Below, piece after piece: positions 45,420-53,368 of a stretch of DNA of 64,000 bases. The translations under genes were made by a program, and so were the position numbers. Location: positions 1,178,001 through 1,242,000 of the forward strand of contig NZ_CAJIMS010000001.1 of the NCBI RefSeq assembly GCF_905175375.1. The letters are read 5' to 3'. The stretch's first letter is position 1, and each line of letters begins with the position of its first letter. Under the pieces are notes generated by a model, which was not told the origin of the DNA, did not search any database, and was given only the letters and a program-made list of their open reading frames with translations. This stretch comes from Chryseobacterium aquaeductus (GTDB lineage: Bacteria > Bacteroidota > Bacteroidia > Flavobacteriales > Weeksellaceae).

Positions 45420-48400
45420 CTATTTACTTTCCAAAATAGATTTCAACAAAACATTTACCTCATCCACATTTTGCACTCCATCTTTCCTCATCATCAGCTG
45501 ATTTCCTTCTTTTCCGATTTTCTCTTTCAGCTGCGCTTGTGATGGATTTTGAGTTAAGTAACTGATAATATGTCTGAATTTATCTGTCTGATAAAATTTA
45601 TCCTGCGGATTATTCGGGAAATATCCTAAAAAGACCTCGTTTTTCATGACAATTTTTTCAAAACCAATATCTGCAGCCAACCATTTCAAAGCAACACTTT
45701 TCAACAAATTAATTGCTTCAGAAGGCAATGTCCCAAAACGGTCTGTCAGTTCAGATTCAAATTTCTGAAGATCATTTTCATTATCAATTTCAGCTAATTT
45801 CTGATATAGCGAAAGTCTTTCTTCAATGCTTTGAACATAGAAATCCGGTAACATCAATTCCAGATCTGTATCAATATTCACTTCCTTCACAGATTTGAAT
45901 AATTTCTGGCGATCTTCTTCGTTTTCAAAGAGATTTTCAAAATCTTTATCGTCTTTTAACTCTTCTAAAGCTTCCTGCATCATTTTCTGATAGGTTTCAA
46001 AGCCCATTTCGTTGATAAATCCGCTTTGTTCACCACCTAATAAATCTCCGGCACCACGAATTTCCAAGTCTTTCATTGCAATCTGAAAACCACTTCCCAA
46101 ATCTGAAAACTGCTCAATCGCCTCCAACCTTTTTCTTGCGTCAGAAGTTACCATATCCATCGGCGGAGTGATGAGGTAACAAAAGGCTTTTCTGTTACTT
46201 CGTCCCACACGACCTCTCATCTGGTGAAGATCTGCCATCCCGAAACGCTGTGCATCATTGATGAACATTGTGTTTGCGTTGGGAACATCTACTCCACTTT
46301 CTACGATAGTCGTGGCAACCAGAACGTCATATTTTCCTTCCATGAAATCAAGAACGTTTCTTTCGAGCTGTTTTCCTTCCATTTGTCCGTGACCGGTAAT
46401 CACTCTTGCATCAGGAACCAATCTTTGAATTAATCCTGCAATATCTTTCAGATTTTCAACTCTGTTGTTGATAAAGTAAACCTGACCGTCACGCTGCAAT
46501 TCATAAGAAACTGCATCACGAATAATTTCTTCACTGAAACCAACCATGTGAGTTTCCACAGGCTGTCTGTTTGGCGGTGGAGTTTTAATCACCGATAAAT
46601 CTCTCGCCGCCATCAAAGAAAACTGCAAAGTTCTCGGAATTGGTGTTGCCGTCAAGGTTAGCGTATCGATATTTGATTTTAAAGTTTTCAGTTTATCTTT
46701 TACAGAAACTCCGAATTTATGTTCTTCATCAATAATTAATAAGCCTAAATCTTTAAATTTTACTTTTTCAGAAGCTAATTGGTGGGTTCCGATCACAATA
46801 TCTACTTTTCCGTCTTTCAAACCGGCGATCGTTTCAGCCCTTTGCTTTGCTGTCCGGAATCTATTTAAATAAGAAACATTTACAGGAAAATCTTTTAATC
46901 TCTCGGTAAAACTTCGATAATGCTGAAACGCCAAAATCGTAGTAGGAACCAAAATAGCAACCTGTTTTCCGTCTGTTGCAGCTTTGAACGCAGCACGAAT
47001 GGCAACTTCAGTTTTCCCGAAACCAACATCTCCACACACCAATCGATCCATCACAGTATCGGCTTCCATGTCATTTTTCACATCGATGGTAGCTTTTTCC
47101 TGATCGGGCGTATCTTCATAGATAAAGCTTGCTTCCAACTCATTCTGAAGATAAGAATCTGGTGTGTAAGCGAAACCTTTTGCCGTCTTTCTTTCGGCGT
47201 ATAATTTAATTAAATCAAAAGCAATCTGCTTGACTTTGGTTTTTGTTTTCTGTTTTAACGACTTCCAGGCTGGCGAACCGAGTTTGCTCAAAACGACTTC
47301 TCGACCGTCCGGACCATTGTATTTTGAAATTTTATGAAGAGAATGAATGCTTACATATAATAAGTCTCCGTTTTTATAAGTCAGTTTAAAACATTCCTGA
47401 ATTTTCCCATCGTTATTTACTTTTACCAATCCCATAAATTTACCGATTCCATGGTCGATGTGAGCGATATAATCGCCAACTTTCAGCGACATCAGATCTT
47501 TCAGCGTCAGCTGTTCAGATTTGGCAAACGTGTTTTTGGCTTTATACCTTTGGTAACGGTCAAAAATTTGGTGATCTGTATAAACAAGAAGTTTGTGATC
47601 CGTATCTACAAAACCTTCATGAAGTTCAGATTTAAAACTTTTAAATGAAATTTTTGAAGCGCCGGAATCACCGAAACTGACATCCTCAAAAATAGATTCG
47701 AGTCTTTCTTTCTGTTTATCGGTAGAAAAAGAAATCCAGGTTTCAAAACCTTGCTGCTGTTTTTCTTCTAAATCTTCAATTAATAATTCGAAATTTTTAT
47801 GAAAAGAAGGTTGCTGCGTCTGGTTGAGTTGGAGGCTTTCAGAGTTGGTGAGTTCGAGAGTCTGTGGACTGAAATCTACAGTTTTAAACTTCTTAAAATC
47901 GAATACAAACTCTTCGTCAGAAATAAACAATTCCTGCGGTGATCTGTGCGAAATATCTTTGCTTAAAGTTTCATATTTCTCCAAAGATTTTTCATAGAAA
48001 CTTCTGATTTTATTTAAACCTACAGCAGCATTCTTAGAAATCACAAAACTGTCTTTCGGCAAAAGCTCAAGCAAAGAAACACGGCTTCCCGAAACTGAAA
48101 AATTCATGTTAGAAACCAATTGAAAATCTTTTACTTTATCTACAGAAAGCTGAGTTTCAATATCAAAAGTTTTGATGTTCTCCACTTCATTTCCAAAGAA
48201 AGTAATTCGGTAAGGTTTCTCATTTGAATAGGAAAACACGTCTACAATTCCTCCACGTACAGAAAATTCTCCCGGCTCGGAAACAAAATCTGTCTGTTGA
48301 AACTGATAATGGGTAAGCAGCTCATCTACAAAATCAAAATCAAGTTGATCACCAACTTTTATATGATGAGAAATCGCCTTAAAATCTTCTTTCTTCAAAA

Positions 48401-48803
48401 CCTTTTCAGACAAAGCTCCCATATAGGCAACGATGATTTTTGGAGATTTTTCAGAATTTATTTTATTTAAAACATCCGTACGCAAAACCAGATTGGCATT
48501 CTGAGTTTTCTCAACCTGATAAGGTTCCAGATGCGTTGCAGGGAAATATAAAACCTTTTCTTTCCCAAGCAAATCTTCCATTTCGGTATTCACATAAAGT
48601 GCTTCTTCCTTATCATCTACAAGATAAAGGATGGTTTTTTTGTGGGTGAGAAAAAGCTCAGCAGTAAAAATAGAAACTGATGAACCTGCACTTCCCTTCA
48701 CAGAAAGATGCTGATGATTCTCTAGTTGAACAAAAATTTCTTTACCAAATTCTTTTTTAAGCAGATCCGGAAGAAAGCTTTCTTTTATGGTTTTTAAATG
48801 CAT
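45420..48803 (-). CDS. mfd: Transcription-repair coupling factor Mfd
   Basis: Removes RNA polymerase stalled at DNA damage and recruits UvrA. The 1127-residue protein has the UvrB-like N-terminal module, the polymerase-interacting domain (KVGDYIAHIDHGIGKFMGL), and the translocase with Walker A GDVGFGKT (591-598), DEEH (692-695) and LTATPIPRTLQ. The TRCF end carries GAGDLLGGEQSGFI. The usual start is MHLKTIKESF at 48803, and an upstream ATG at 48830 would overlap the leader hairpin. Confidence 0.97.
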   Translation of the reverse strand: MHLKTIKESFLPDLLKKEFGKEIFVQLENHQHLSVKGSAGSSVSIFTAELFLTHKKTILYLVDDKEEALYVNTEMEDLLGKEKVLYFPATHLEPYQVEKTQNANLVLRTDVLNKINSEKSPKIIVAYMGALSEKVLKKEDFKAISHHIKVGDQLDFDFVDELLTHYQFQQTDFVSEPGEFSVRGGIVDVFSYSNEKPYRITFFGNEVENIKTFDIETQLSVDKVKDFQLVSNMNFSVSGSRVSLLELLPKDSFVISKNAAVGLNKIRSFYEKSLEKYETLSKDISHRSPQELFISDEEFVFDFKKFKTVDFSPQTLELTNSESLQLNQTQQPSFHKNFELLIEDLEEKQQQGFETWISFSTDKQKERLESIFEDVSFGDSGASKISFKSFKSELHEGFVDTDHKLLVYTDHQIFDRYQRYKAKNTFAKSEQLTLKDLMSLKVGDYIAHIDHGIGKFMGLVKVNNDGKIQECFKLTYKNGDLLYVSIHSLHKISKYNGPDGREVVLSKLGSPAWKSLKQKTKTKVKQIAFDLIKLYAERKTAKGFAYTPDSYLQNELEASFIYEDTPDQEKATIDVKNDMEADTVMDRLVCGDVGFGKTEVAIRAAFKAATDGKQVAILVPTTILAFQHYRSFTERLKDFPVNVSYLNRFRTAKQRAETIAGLKDGKVDIVIGTHQLASEKVKFKDLGLLIIDEEHKFGVSVKDKLKTLKSNIDTLTLTATPIPRTLQFSLMAARDLSVIKTPPPNRQPVETHMVGFSEEIIRDAVSYELQRDGQVYFINNRVENLKDIAGLIQRLVPDARVITGHGQMEGKQLERNVLDFMEGKYDVLVATTIVESGVDVPNANTMFINDAQRFGMADLHQMRGRVGRSNRKAFCYLITPPMDMVTSDARKRLEAIEQFSDLGSGFQIAMKDLEIRGAGDLLGGEQSGFINEMGFETYQKMMQEALEELKDDKDFENLFENEEDRQKLFKSVKEVNIDTDLELMLPDFYVQSIEERLSLYQKLAEIDNENDLQKFESELTDRFGTLPSEAINLLKSVALKWLAADIGFEKIVMKNEVFLGYFPNNPQDKFYQTDKFRHIISYLTQNPSQAQLKEKIGKEGNQLMMRKDGVQNVDEVNVLLKSILESK

Positions 48804-48833
48804 AAAAAATAATATAGATATAAACGACAAAAG

Positions 48834-48858
48834 CGATTTCGGGAGAATTCCGAAATCG
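48834..48858 (-). promoter_or_regulatory. Hairpin in the mfd leader
   Basis: Nine-base perfect stem (CGATTTCGG / CCGAAATCG) with a 7-base loop, followed on the minus strand by CTTTTGTCG, lying between the -7 box at 48877-48870 and the mfd ATG. It may be a weak attenuator or an RNA-stability element. Confidence 0.5.
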
Positions 48859-48869
48859 TTTTAGCATTA

Positions 48870-48877
48870 CAAAGATA
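48870..48877 (-). promoter_or_regulatory. Candidate -7 box of mfd
   Basis: Minus-strand TATCTTTG (48877-48870) matches TAnnTTTG. The leader would be about 60 bases and would contain the hairpin at 48834-48858. Confidence 0.5.
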
Positions 48878-49054
48878 ATGCTAAATTTCCTATACGATAA
48901 AAACAAAGGTACTGAAATATAATCTTCAATAATAAATCATTACAAATCATAATTTTTCAATATAAAACTAAAAATAAGTTAAAAAATACACCTTTTTTGA
49001 GATACGGCACACTGTTTGAAAAGCTTAAACCCGTAAACCAAAAAAAATAATTAT

Positions 49055-49447
49055 ATGAAAAATGCGATCAAAATTTTAGGCGTTTTTATGCTGTTTATGT
49101 TCACAGCAATTTCTTTCACATCATGTAGCAACGATGACGATCCGGCAGACAACGATTTCTTTGCAGGAACATACAAAGGAAGTATTTCTTACAATGATGG
49201 CTCAACTACAAACTCTACAGACAACGGAGAGGTTTTTGTAACCAAAATTGCGTCAGGAACAAAGTACAATTTTAGATTTTCTAATGGAATTCCCGATCTT
49301 AACGGTCTAGAATTTGAAAAACAAGGAGATAATTCGTTAGTTATGGTAGGTTCAACTGCATTAGTTTATGTGAGAATTGATAACAACGAGTTGAAAATGT
49401 TTTACACAGCAGACGGTAAAACTTGGACAGCCAACGCTGCAAGATAA
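49055..49447 (+). CDS. Small predicted lipoprotein
   Basis: A 130-residue product with a hydrophobic signal ending SFTSC (lipobox) and then the acidic SNDDDPADND spacer usual in Bacteroidetes surface lipoproteins. The body looks like one small beta-barrel or sandwich (GTYKGSISYNDGST, FTTSG-like turns, KMFYTADGKTW). No family is recognised. It is a single-gene unit ended by the hairpin at 49468. Confidence 0.72.
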   Translation: MKNAIKILGVFMLFMFTAISFTSCSNDDDPADNDFFAGTYKGSISYNDGSTTNSTDNGEVFVTKIASGTKYNFRFSNGIPDLNGLEFEKQGDNSLVMVGSTALVYVRIDNNELKMFYTADGKTWTANAAR

Positions 49448-49467
49448 TAACTATTCATACATATCTG

Positions 49468-49500
49468 AAGCCTGTTTTTCTTTTGAGAAGCAGGCTTTTT
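49468..49500 (+). terminator. Terminator after the small lipoprotein gene
   Basis: AAGCCTG / CAGGCTT stem (49468-49474, 49491-49497) with a 16-base loop, followed by TTT. Confidence 0.75.
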
Positions 49501-49626
49501 ATATTTGGAAACCTATTTAATTTTTATTTGATCTATAATAAAGTTTAATTAAGTCTCAAAAAAAATAATTTTCTGTAATAAGATTTTAAGTAACTTTACT
49601 TTAGTAAAAACATTAAATATCTACGC

Positions 49627-49887
49627 ATGAAAAAAATTCTGACTGCAATGTCAATCGTTTTAGGATTAGGATTTGCAACGGCTCAACAAGCTGTTTCTGC
49701 TTCAAAAAGCACAATACAAAAAACCACTAAAACTGTAAATGCCGTAAAACCAGAAGCTGCAAAACCAGAAGCTGCAAAACCAACAGTAAAACTAAAGAAA
49801 GATGGCACACCAGACAAACGATACAAAACCAATCAAACATTAAAAAAAGACGGAACACCCGATAAAAGATACAAAATGAACAAATAA
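49627..49887 (+). CDS. Small exported protein with repeats
   Basis: The 86-residue product has a signal peptide (KKILTAMSIVLGLGFATAQ, cut near residue 20) followed by a basic, disordered chain. The chain carries PEAAK twice in tandem and the sequence LKKDGTPDKRYK twice (positions 56-67 and 72-83). No cysteine is present. It is likely secreted to the periplasm. The repeated KDGTPDKRYK unit could bind an acidic partner or nucleic acid, but nothing shows this. Two consecutive terminators follow. Confidence 0.72.
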   Translation: MKKILTAMSIVLGLGFATAQQAVSASKSTIQKTTKTVNAVKPEAAKPEAAKPTVKLKKDGTPDKRYKTNQTLKKDGTPDKRYKMNK

Positions 49888-49888
49888 T

Positions 49889-49912
49889 CAACATTAAAAA
49901 ATGTTGCTTTTT
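49889..49912 (+). terminator. First terminator after the repeat-bearing small gene
   Basis: CAACATT / AATGTTG stem (49889-49895, 49900-49906) with a 4-base loop, followed by CTTTTT. Confidence 0.65.
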
Positions 49913-49930
49913 CATAATCAAATTTTGAAG

Positions 49931-49960
49931 AACCGATGAATTGTATTTATCGGTTTTTTT
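49931..49960 (+). terminator. Second terminator before the GH3-like gene
   Basis: AACCGAT / ATCGGTT stem (49931-49937, 49949-49955) with an 11-base loop and a seven-T run. Confidence 0.7.
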
Positions 49961-49980
49961 ATATTTAATTTTCAAATTAG

Positions 49981-50011
49981 TTGAAAGAATCTGCACTTAT
50001 TTATAAATTTG
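49981..50011 (+). promoter_or_regulatory. Promoter of the GH3-like gene, nearly leaderless
   Basis: TTG (49981-49983), 20-base spacer, TAAATTTG (50004-50011), then 4 bases to the ATG at 50016. Both boxes and the spacing fit the Bacteroidetes consensus. Confidence 0.7.
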
Positions 50012-50015
50012 AACC

Positions 50016-51515
50016 ATGTTAAATTTCTTGAAGAAAAATATAGCACTCATCTGGGCAAGAAACCATGTTCAGAAGACGAATGATTTTAAGCAAAATGCAG
50101 AAAAAAATCAGGAGAAATTGCTTTTATCATTGGTAAAAACTGCTGAGAAAACACTTTTTGGGAGAGAACATCAGTTTGAAAACATTAAATCTATAGATGA
50201 TTTTCAGAAAAATGTACAAATTGCAGACTACGAAGACCTCAAACCATATATAGAAAAAGTAAAAAAAGGCCAGCGGAATATTCTCTGGACAGAAACTCCG
50301 GAATATTTTGCCAAAACTTCAGGAACTACTTCAGGATCAAAATATATTCCCATCTCAAAAGAGGGAATGCCATACCAGGTTGCTGGAGCGCAAAGTGCTT
50401 TATTTCATTATATTTCAAAAAAAGGGAATGCTGACTTCGTGAACGGAAAAATGATTTTCCTTCAAGGAAGTCCGGAGCTGGAAGAAGTTTTTAGAATTCA
50501 AACAGGAAGACTATCTGGGATTGTAGCGCATCACATACCCAATTATCTCCAAAAAAACCGTTTACCAAGCTGGGAAACAAACCTGATGGAAGATTGGGAG
50601 GCCAAAGTTGATAAAATAGTTGAAGAAACGGAAAAAGAAAATATGACCTTGATTTCCGGAATTCCGCCTTGGCTGATTATGTATTTTGAAAAACTGATCG
50701 AGAAAAACGGTAAAAAAATAAAACAGCTGTTCCCAAATCTTCAATTGATTGTAACTGGCGGCGTTAATTACGAGCCCTATCGCGAAAAAATGGAAGAACT
50801 TTTGGGCGGAAAAGTAGACATCGTTCAGACATTTCCTGCTTCGGAAGGATTTTTTGCTTTTCAGGATGACTATACGAAAGAAGGGCTTTTGCTTTTGACC
50901 AACCACGGGATTTTCTATGAATTTATTCCGTTGGAAAAATATGGAAAGCCAAATGCAGAAAGATTGACTTTAAAAGAAATTGAACTCAATAAAGATTATG
51001 CTTTGATTTTAACGACAAATTCTGGTTTGTGGGCGTATTCTATTGGCGATGTCGTTCGTTTTATTGATAAAAATCCGCACCGAATTCTGGTAAGTGGTAG
51101 AACCAAACATTTTACCTCAGCTTTTGGCGAGCACGTGATCGCTTTTGAAGTGGAAGAAGCGATGAAAGCTACTGTAGAAAAATTTCCTGTTCAGATCACA
51201 GAATTTCACCTTGCTCCGGAAGTAAATCCTTCAGAAGGACTTCCTTACCATGAATGGTTTATTGAGTTTGAAAAAGAGCCGGAAAATTTAGGTTTATTTA
51301 AAAATGAATTGGATGATCAGCTGAGAAAACGCAATACTTATTACGATGATTTGATTAGCGGAAATATTCTTCAGAAGTTGAAAATCTCTAAACTTTCTAA
51401 AAATGCATTTCAGGAATACGCCAAATCCCAAGGAAAACTGGGCGGACAAAATAAAATCCCAAGATTGGCAAATGACAGAAAAATAGCAGATTTGTTGAAA
51501 GTTTATAAAAAATAA
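50016..51515 (+). CDS. GH3-family acyl-adenylating protein
   Basis: A 499-residue member of the GH3 family, named after plant auxin-responsive enzymes that adenylate carboxylic acids and couple them to amino acids. Residues 99-114 hold the ATP-binding loop AKTSGTTSGSKYIPIS, and later GGVNYEPYREKMEELLG and QTFPASEGFFAFQDD match the second and third motifs. GDVVRF follows. Bacterial members are common in Bacteroidetes and their substrates are unknown. Monocistronic with its own promoter. Confidence 0.9.
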   Translation: MLNFLKKNIALIWARNHVQKTNDFKQNAEKNQEKLLLSLVKTAEKTLFGREHQFENIKSIDDFQKNVQIADYEDLKPYIEKVKKGQRNILWTETPEYFAKTSGTTSGSKYIPISKEGMPYQVAGAQSALFHYISKKGNADFVNGKMIFLQGSPELEEVFRIQTGRLSGIVAHHIPNYLQKNRLPSWETNLMEDWEAKVDKIVEETEKENMTLISGIPPWLIMYFEKLIEKNGKKIKQLFPNLQLIVTGGVNYEPYREKMEELLGGKVDIVQTFPASEGFFAFQDDYTKEGLLLLTNHGIFYEFIPLEKYGKPNAERLTLKEIELNKDYALILTTNSGLWAYSIGDVVRFIDKNPHRILVSGRTKHFTSAFGEHVIAFEVEEAMKATVEKFPVQITEFHLAPEVNPSEGLPYHEWFIEFEKEPENLGLFKNELDDQLRKRNTYYDDLISGNILQKLKISKLSKNAFQEYAKSQGKLGGQNKIPRLANDRKIADLLKVYKK

Positions 51516-51558
51516 ACACATTTTTTGGATTATGAAAACATATATTCAAAAAAAATGA

Positions 51559-51566
51559 TAAATTTG
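51559..51566 (+). promoter_or_regulatory. Candidate -7 box of the lipoprotein gene at 51585
   Basis: TAAATTTG lies 18 bases before the ATG. Confidence 0.5.
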
Positions 51567-51584
51567 GAAAACTAAAATTTTATA

Positions 51585-51947
51585 ATGAAAGCATCTGTAC
51601 TTTTAAAATCATCTTTACTAACGGGTTTATTTGTCATCTCATCTTGTGCTACCACAAAGTACAGCGAAAATGTAGCAACAAATAATTATTCTAACCTTGA
51701 AGCAGGAAAAATATATACTGTAACGCCGAGAGACGGATCTAAAAAACAAACGATTTTGTTTAGAAACATCAGTGGCGACAATATAATAGGAACTGCCGGA
51801 AAAAAAGACAGTGCAGAAGTTGTAATTCCAAAATCTAATGTCGCATCTGTAAAAGACAGATCTCAAGGAAGAGTGGTAGCCGGTGCTGCCGTAATCGGAG
51901 CCGCAGGAGTTGCTGCAATTGTCATCAGTTCTTTGAGAGCCGACTAA
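51585..51947 (+). CDS. Small predicted lipoprotein with C-terminal hydrophobic segment
   Basis: The 120-residue product has a lipoprotein signal (LLTGLFVISSC, Cys near 22) and a KYSENVATNNYSNLEAGKIY spacer. A small beta domain follows (YTVTPRDGSKKQTILF) and ends in a Gly/Ala/Ile-rich stretch (VVAGAAVIGAAGVAAIVISS) that could be a membrane helix or glycine zipper. No function is known. Confidence 0.72.
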   Translation: MKASVLLKSSLLTGLFVISSCATTKYSENVATNNYSNLEAGKIYTVTPRDGSKKQTILFRNISGDNIIGTAGKKDSAEVVIPKSNVASVKDRSQGRVVAGAAVIGAAGVAAIVISSLRAD

Positions 51948-52006
51948 AATAGACGTTATCTTTCGGAAGAGATACCCAAATTCTTTTGAAAATCTCCATA
52001 TACAGA

Positions 52007-52037
52007 TAGCCCTGAATGAATATTTAGGGCTATTTTT
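52007..52037 (+). terminator. Terminator of the lipoprotein gene at 51585
   Basis: TAGCCCT / AGGGCTA stem (52007-52013, 52026-52032) with a 12-base loop and a five-T run. The end of the right arm and the T run read TATTTTTG, which is also the -7 box for the next gene. Confidence 0.8.
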
Positions 52038-52038
52038 G
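52031..52038 (+). promoter_or_regulatory. Candidate -7 box of the MFS gene, overlapping a terminator
   Basis: TATTTTTG matches TAnnTTTG and ends 4 bases before the ATG at 52043, predicting a leaderless transcript. It shares its bases with the upstream terminator. Confidence 0.5.
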
Positions 52039-52042
52039 CGAA

Positions 52043-53278
52043 ATGATTTCTCTCACACCGCTCAAAACTTTACAAAATATAGAATTCAGGAATCTTCTTA
52101 CGGGAAGATTTTTTATCGTTTTAGCATTCAGAATGCTGGCTACATTATTGGGCTGGTGGGTTTATCAGTTGACAAAAGATCCTTTTTCCATAGGTTTAAT
52201 TGGGCTTTCGGAAGTGATTCCTGCCGTGAGTTGTGCTTTATACGCCGGCCACGTTATTGATATGAATGAAAAGAAGAAATTGCTTCTTATTTGTACTTAT
52301 CTCTATGTATTTCTGATTGGCTTACTGCTGATTCCTGCTTTCTATAATGTAGAGCTTCATTTTTCAGGACATGAAATAACGTATTACATCTACGGAGTTA
52401 TTTTTTTTACAGGAATTGTTCGGGCTTTTATTGGGCCAATCGTTCCTTCGATGATTCCGAAAATTGTACAGAAAGTAAATCTCCCTAGTGCAATCACGCT
52501 TAATCAAGCAACATTTTTGATTTCGTCAGTTTGCGGACACGCTGCCGGAGGTTTTCTTATCGGTCTTGTGGGTGTAAAATGGACTTTGATTGTGATTGTT
52601 TCTTTAATATCAATTGCATCTTTATTTTTCTGGAATCTCAACAAGCAGTTTTCTGAACATAAGAAGGATGAAATTAAAGTCTTGGAAAGTATGCGTGAAG
52701 GAATTTCTTATATTTTTAAAACGAAAGAAATCCTCGGCGCTCTTTGCTTAGATATGTTTGCAGTGCTTTTTGGCGGTGCAGTTGCCATGATTCCTGTGTT
52801 TGCAACAGATATTCTGAAATCTGGTGCAGAAGGTTTCGGATTGCTGAATGCAGCTTCAGATATTGGTTCTATGATTATCATTACAACATTATCTATAATT
52901 CCTTTAAGAAAAAATCAGGGCAAGATTTTGCTGTTTGTAGTTGCAGGATTTGGGCTTTGCATTATTGGTTTCGGATTATCGCATTATTACTGGTTATCAT
53001 TTATGTTCTTGGTTTTAAGTGGAATGTTGGATGGCATTTCGGTTGTCATCCGAGGAACTATTGTACAGCTTAAAACTCCGGATCATATTCGTGGTAGAGT
53101 TTTAAGTGTAAATTCTATTTTCATCATGTCGAGCAACGAGATGGGACAATTTGAGAGCGGGCTCGCTGCCAAATTGATGGGAGTTGTAAAATCTGTGGTA
53201 TTTGGAGGAAGCATGACGTTACTGATTGCACTAATCGTAGCGACCACCAATCCAAAATTAAGAAAAATGCAATATTAA
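52043..53278 (+). CDS. MFS transporter (EntS/MFS_3-like exporter)
   Basis: A 411-residue inner-membrane carrier with about 12 hydrophobic segments, GRFFIVLAFRMLATLLGWWVYQLT at the start (typical of the MFS_3 group), DMNEKKKLLLICTYL in the first loop, and GLVGVKWTLIVIVSL and IRGRVLSVNSIFIMSSNEMGQFESG later. Related proteins export siderophores or other small molecules. The substrate is not evident and no siderophore genes lie nearby. Confidence 0.88.
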   Translation: MISLTPLKTLQNIEFRNLLTGRFFIVLAFRMLATLLGWWVYQLTKDPFSIGLIGLSEVIPAVSCALYAGHVIDMNEKKKLLLICTYLYVFLIGLLLIPAFYNVELHFSGHEITYYIYGVIFFTGIVRAFIGPIVPSMIPKIVQKVNLPSAITLNQATFLISSVCGHAAGGFLIGLVGVKWTLIVIVSLISIASLFFWNLNKQFSEHKKDEIKVLESMREGISYIFKTKEILGALCLDMFAVLFGGAVAMIPVFATDILKSGAEGFGLLNAASDIGSMIIITTLSIIPLRKNQGKILLFVVAGFGLCIIGFGLSHYYWLSFMFLVLSGMLDGISVVIRGTIVQLKTPDHIRGRVLSVNSIFIMSSNEMGQFESGLAAKLMGVVKSVVFGGSMTLLIALIVATTNPKLRKMQY

Positions 53279-53341
53279 AATGCATTTCACACTCTAATTA
53301 AGTATATTAGCAGATTCTAAGCTCTTGCTTAATAATTTTTA

Positions 53342-53349
53342 TATATTTG
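53342..53349 (+). promoter_or_regulatory. Candidate -7 box of the first T9SS-cargo gene
   Basis: TATATTTG lies 19 bases before the ATG at 53369. Confidence 0.5.
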
Positions 53350-53368
53350 TAACAAAAAATTTACGATA

